Shown here: positions 4,875-5,100 of the stretch, one piece after another
Position numbering within the stretch: position 1 is the first letter of the stretch
How the letters are laid out: each line of letters opens with the position of its first letter
Notes under the pieces: model-generated
The model's database searches: none
Told to the model about the DNA's origin: nothing
Seen by the model: the letters and a program-made list of their open reading frames with translations, nothing else
Assembly: GCA_017380355.1 (NCBI GenBank)
Contig: JAFOED010000046.1
Location: 1-5,100, forward strand
Reading direction: 5' to 3'
From: Ruminococcus sp.
GTDB lineage: Bacteria; Bacillota; Clostridia; Oscillospirales; Acutalibacteraceae
DNA length: 5,100 bases
Made by a program: the position numbers and the translations under genes

Positions 4875-5051
4875 GTGAACGAAAAACTGAAAGAACTTAG
4901 AAAAAAAGCGATGGCACTTCCGCTTTCTCCTGGCGTTTATATTATGAAAAATAAAAACCGTGATATTATTTATATCGGCAAGGCTAAAGCGCTGAAAATT
5001 ATACCGCTGTATCGCTCACTGTCCGGCACACAAACGCAAATGTCGGAATAA
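4875..5051 (+). CDS. uvrC: Excinuclease ABC subunit C, N-terminal fragment joined to foreign sequence
   Basis: UvrC makes both incisions around a lesion marked by UvrAB. The first 41 residues are a clear UvrC N-terminus: LPLSPGVYIM (16-24 region), then the GIY-YIG nuclease start with IIYIGKAKALK (31-41). After Lys41 the family continues with an N-R-V-S-x-Y-F type stretch, but here the frame reads IIPLYRSLSG and stops at 5049-5051 after 58 residues. Neither other + frame restores UvrC, so this is not a simple frameshift. The minus strand of the same bases reads as AddB. Intact UvrC has about 600 residues, so this copy lacks most of the GIY-YIG domain and everything after it. It has a proper promoter and GTG start, indicating that the gene was functional up to the join. 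Confidence 0.85.
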   Translation: MNEKLKELRKKAMALPLSPGVYIMKNKNRDIIYIGKAKALKIIPLYRSLSGTQTQMSE

Positions 5052-5098
5052 CTGTTTCCGTCCTTTATAAGCTTTGAAATGATGTTTGCCGCGCAGTA
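4985..5098 (-). CDS. addB: AddB-like ATP-dependent helicase/nuclease subunit, internal fragment
   Basis: The minus strand is open from the window edge to the uvrC junction and reads AANIISKLIKDGNSYSDICV, then CVPDSERYSGIIFSAL. This fits the AddB/RexB pattern A-x-x-I-x-x-L-x-x-x-G-x-x-Y-x-DI-x-V followed by D-x-x-x-Y-x-x-I-x-x-x-F, which lies a few hundred residues into that protein. AddAB is the Gram-positive RecBCD counterpart, which resects double-strand breaks. Only about 38 residues are visible, so the call rests on one conserved block; another superfamily I helicase subunit is possible. The homology is lost around 4985-4998 where the uvrC sequence begins, so the gene is broken at this point and continues beyond the window on its upstream side. 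Confidence 0.6.
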
Positions 5099-5100
5099 AC

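Noticed and set aside
4985..5051. Simple frameshift or assembly indel in uvrC
   Set aside because: None of the three + frames after Lys41 continues the UvrC pattern, while the minus strand gives an AddB-like block.
1..5100. Mobile element, CRISPR array, tRNA, toxin-antitoxin pair or prophage
   Set aside because: No transposase, terminal repeats, spaced direct repeats, tRNA fold or phage-like gene was found; the central block is conserved housekeeping.

Overview
The window looks like a low-to-mid GC Gram-positive chromosome, most likely a clostridial (Bacillota, Ruminococcus/Oscillospiraceae-like) organism. The grounds are the ylxM-ffh-rpsP-khpA-rimM-trmD order, AGGAGG-type ribosome binding sites, sigma-A promoters that often carry a TGn extended -10, and an HPr with both His15 and Ser46. 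The taxon is an inference; no rRNA is present.

Layout. Positions 1-269 hold the middle of an EF-G-like GTPase on the + strand. Its homology stops in a run of seven A at 264-270. From that run to 340 the - strand encodes the first ~25 residues of a PhoH-like protein with its own RBS and promoter. A divergent promoter at 474-502 starts the central block: ylxM (558-917) and ffh (920-2293), then rpsP (2375-2614) and khpA (2637-2870), closed by an intrinsic terminator (2887-2915). A new promoter abuts it and drives rimM (2981-3493) and trmD (3483-4232), which overlap by 11 bp. A 256-bp intergenic region with several inverted repeats follows where rplS is often found. Then come ptsH (4489-4752) with its own promoter and terminator, and the promoter and first 41 codons of uvrC (4875-4997). 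At about 4988-4998 the + strand UvrC homology stops, and the - strand up to the window end reads as an AddB-like fragment.

Function. The central block is housekeeping: signal recognition particle (YlxM, Ffh), small-subunit protein and ribosome maturation (bS16, RimM), RNA binding (KhpA) and tRNA m1G37 methylation (TrmD). HPr serves sugar transport and carbon regulation; UvrC serves nucleotide excision repair.

I see no novel defence, mobile or biosynthetic system. The most notable feature is that both ends carry an abrupt tail-to-tail join of two unrelated truncated genes at a short shared sequence. The simplest reading is a chimeric contig, although true rearrangement cannot be excluded from sequence alone.
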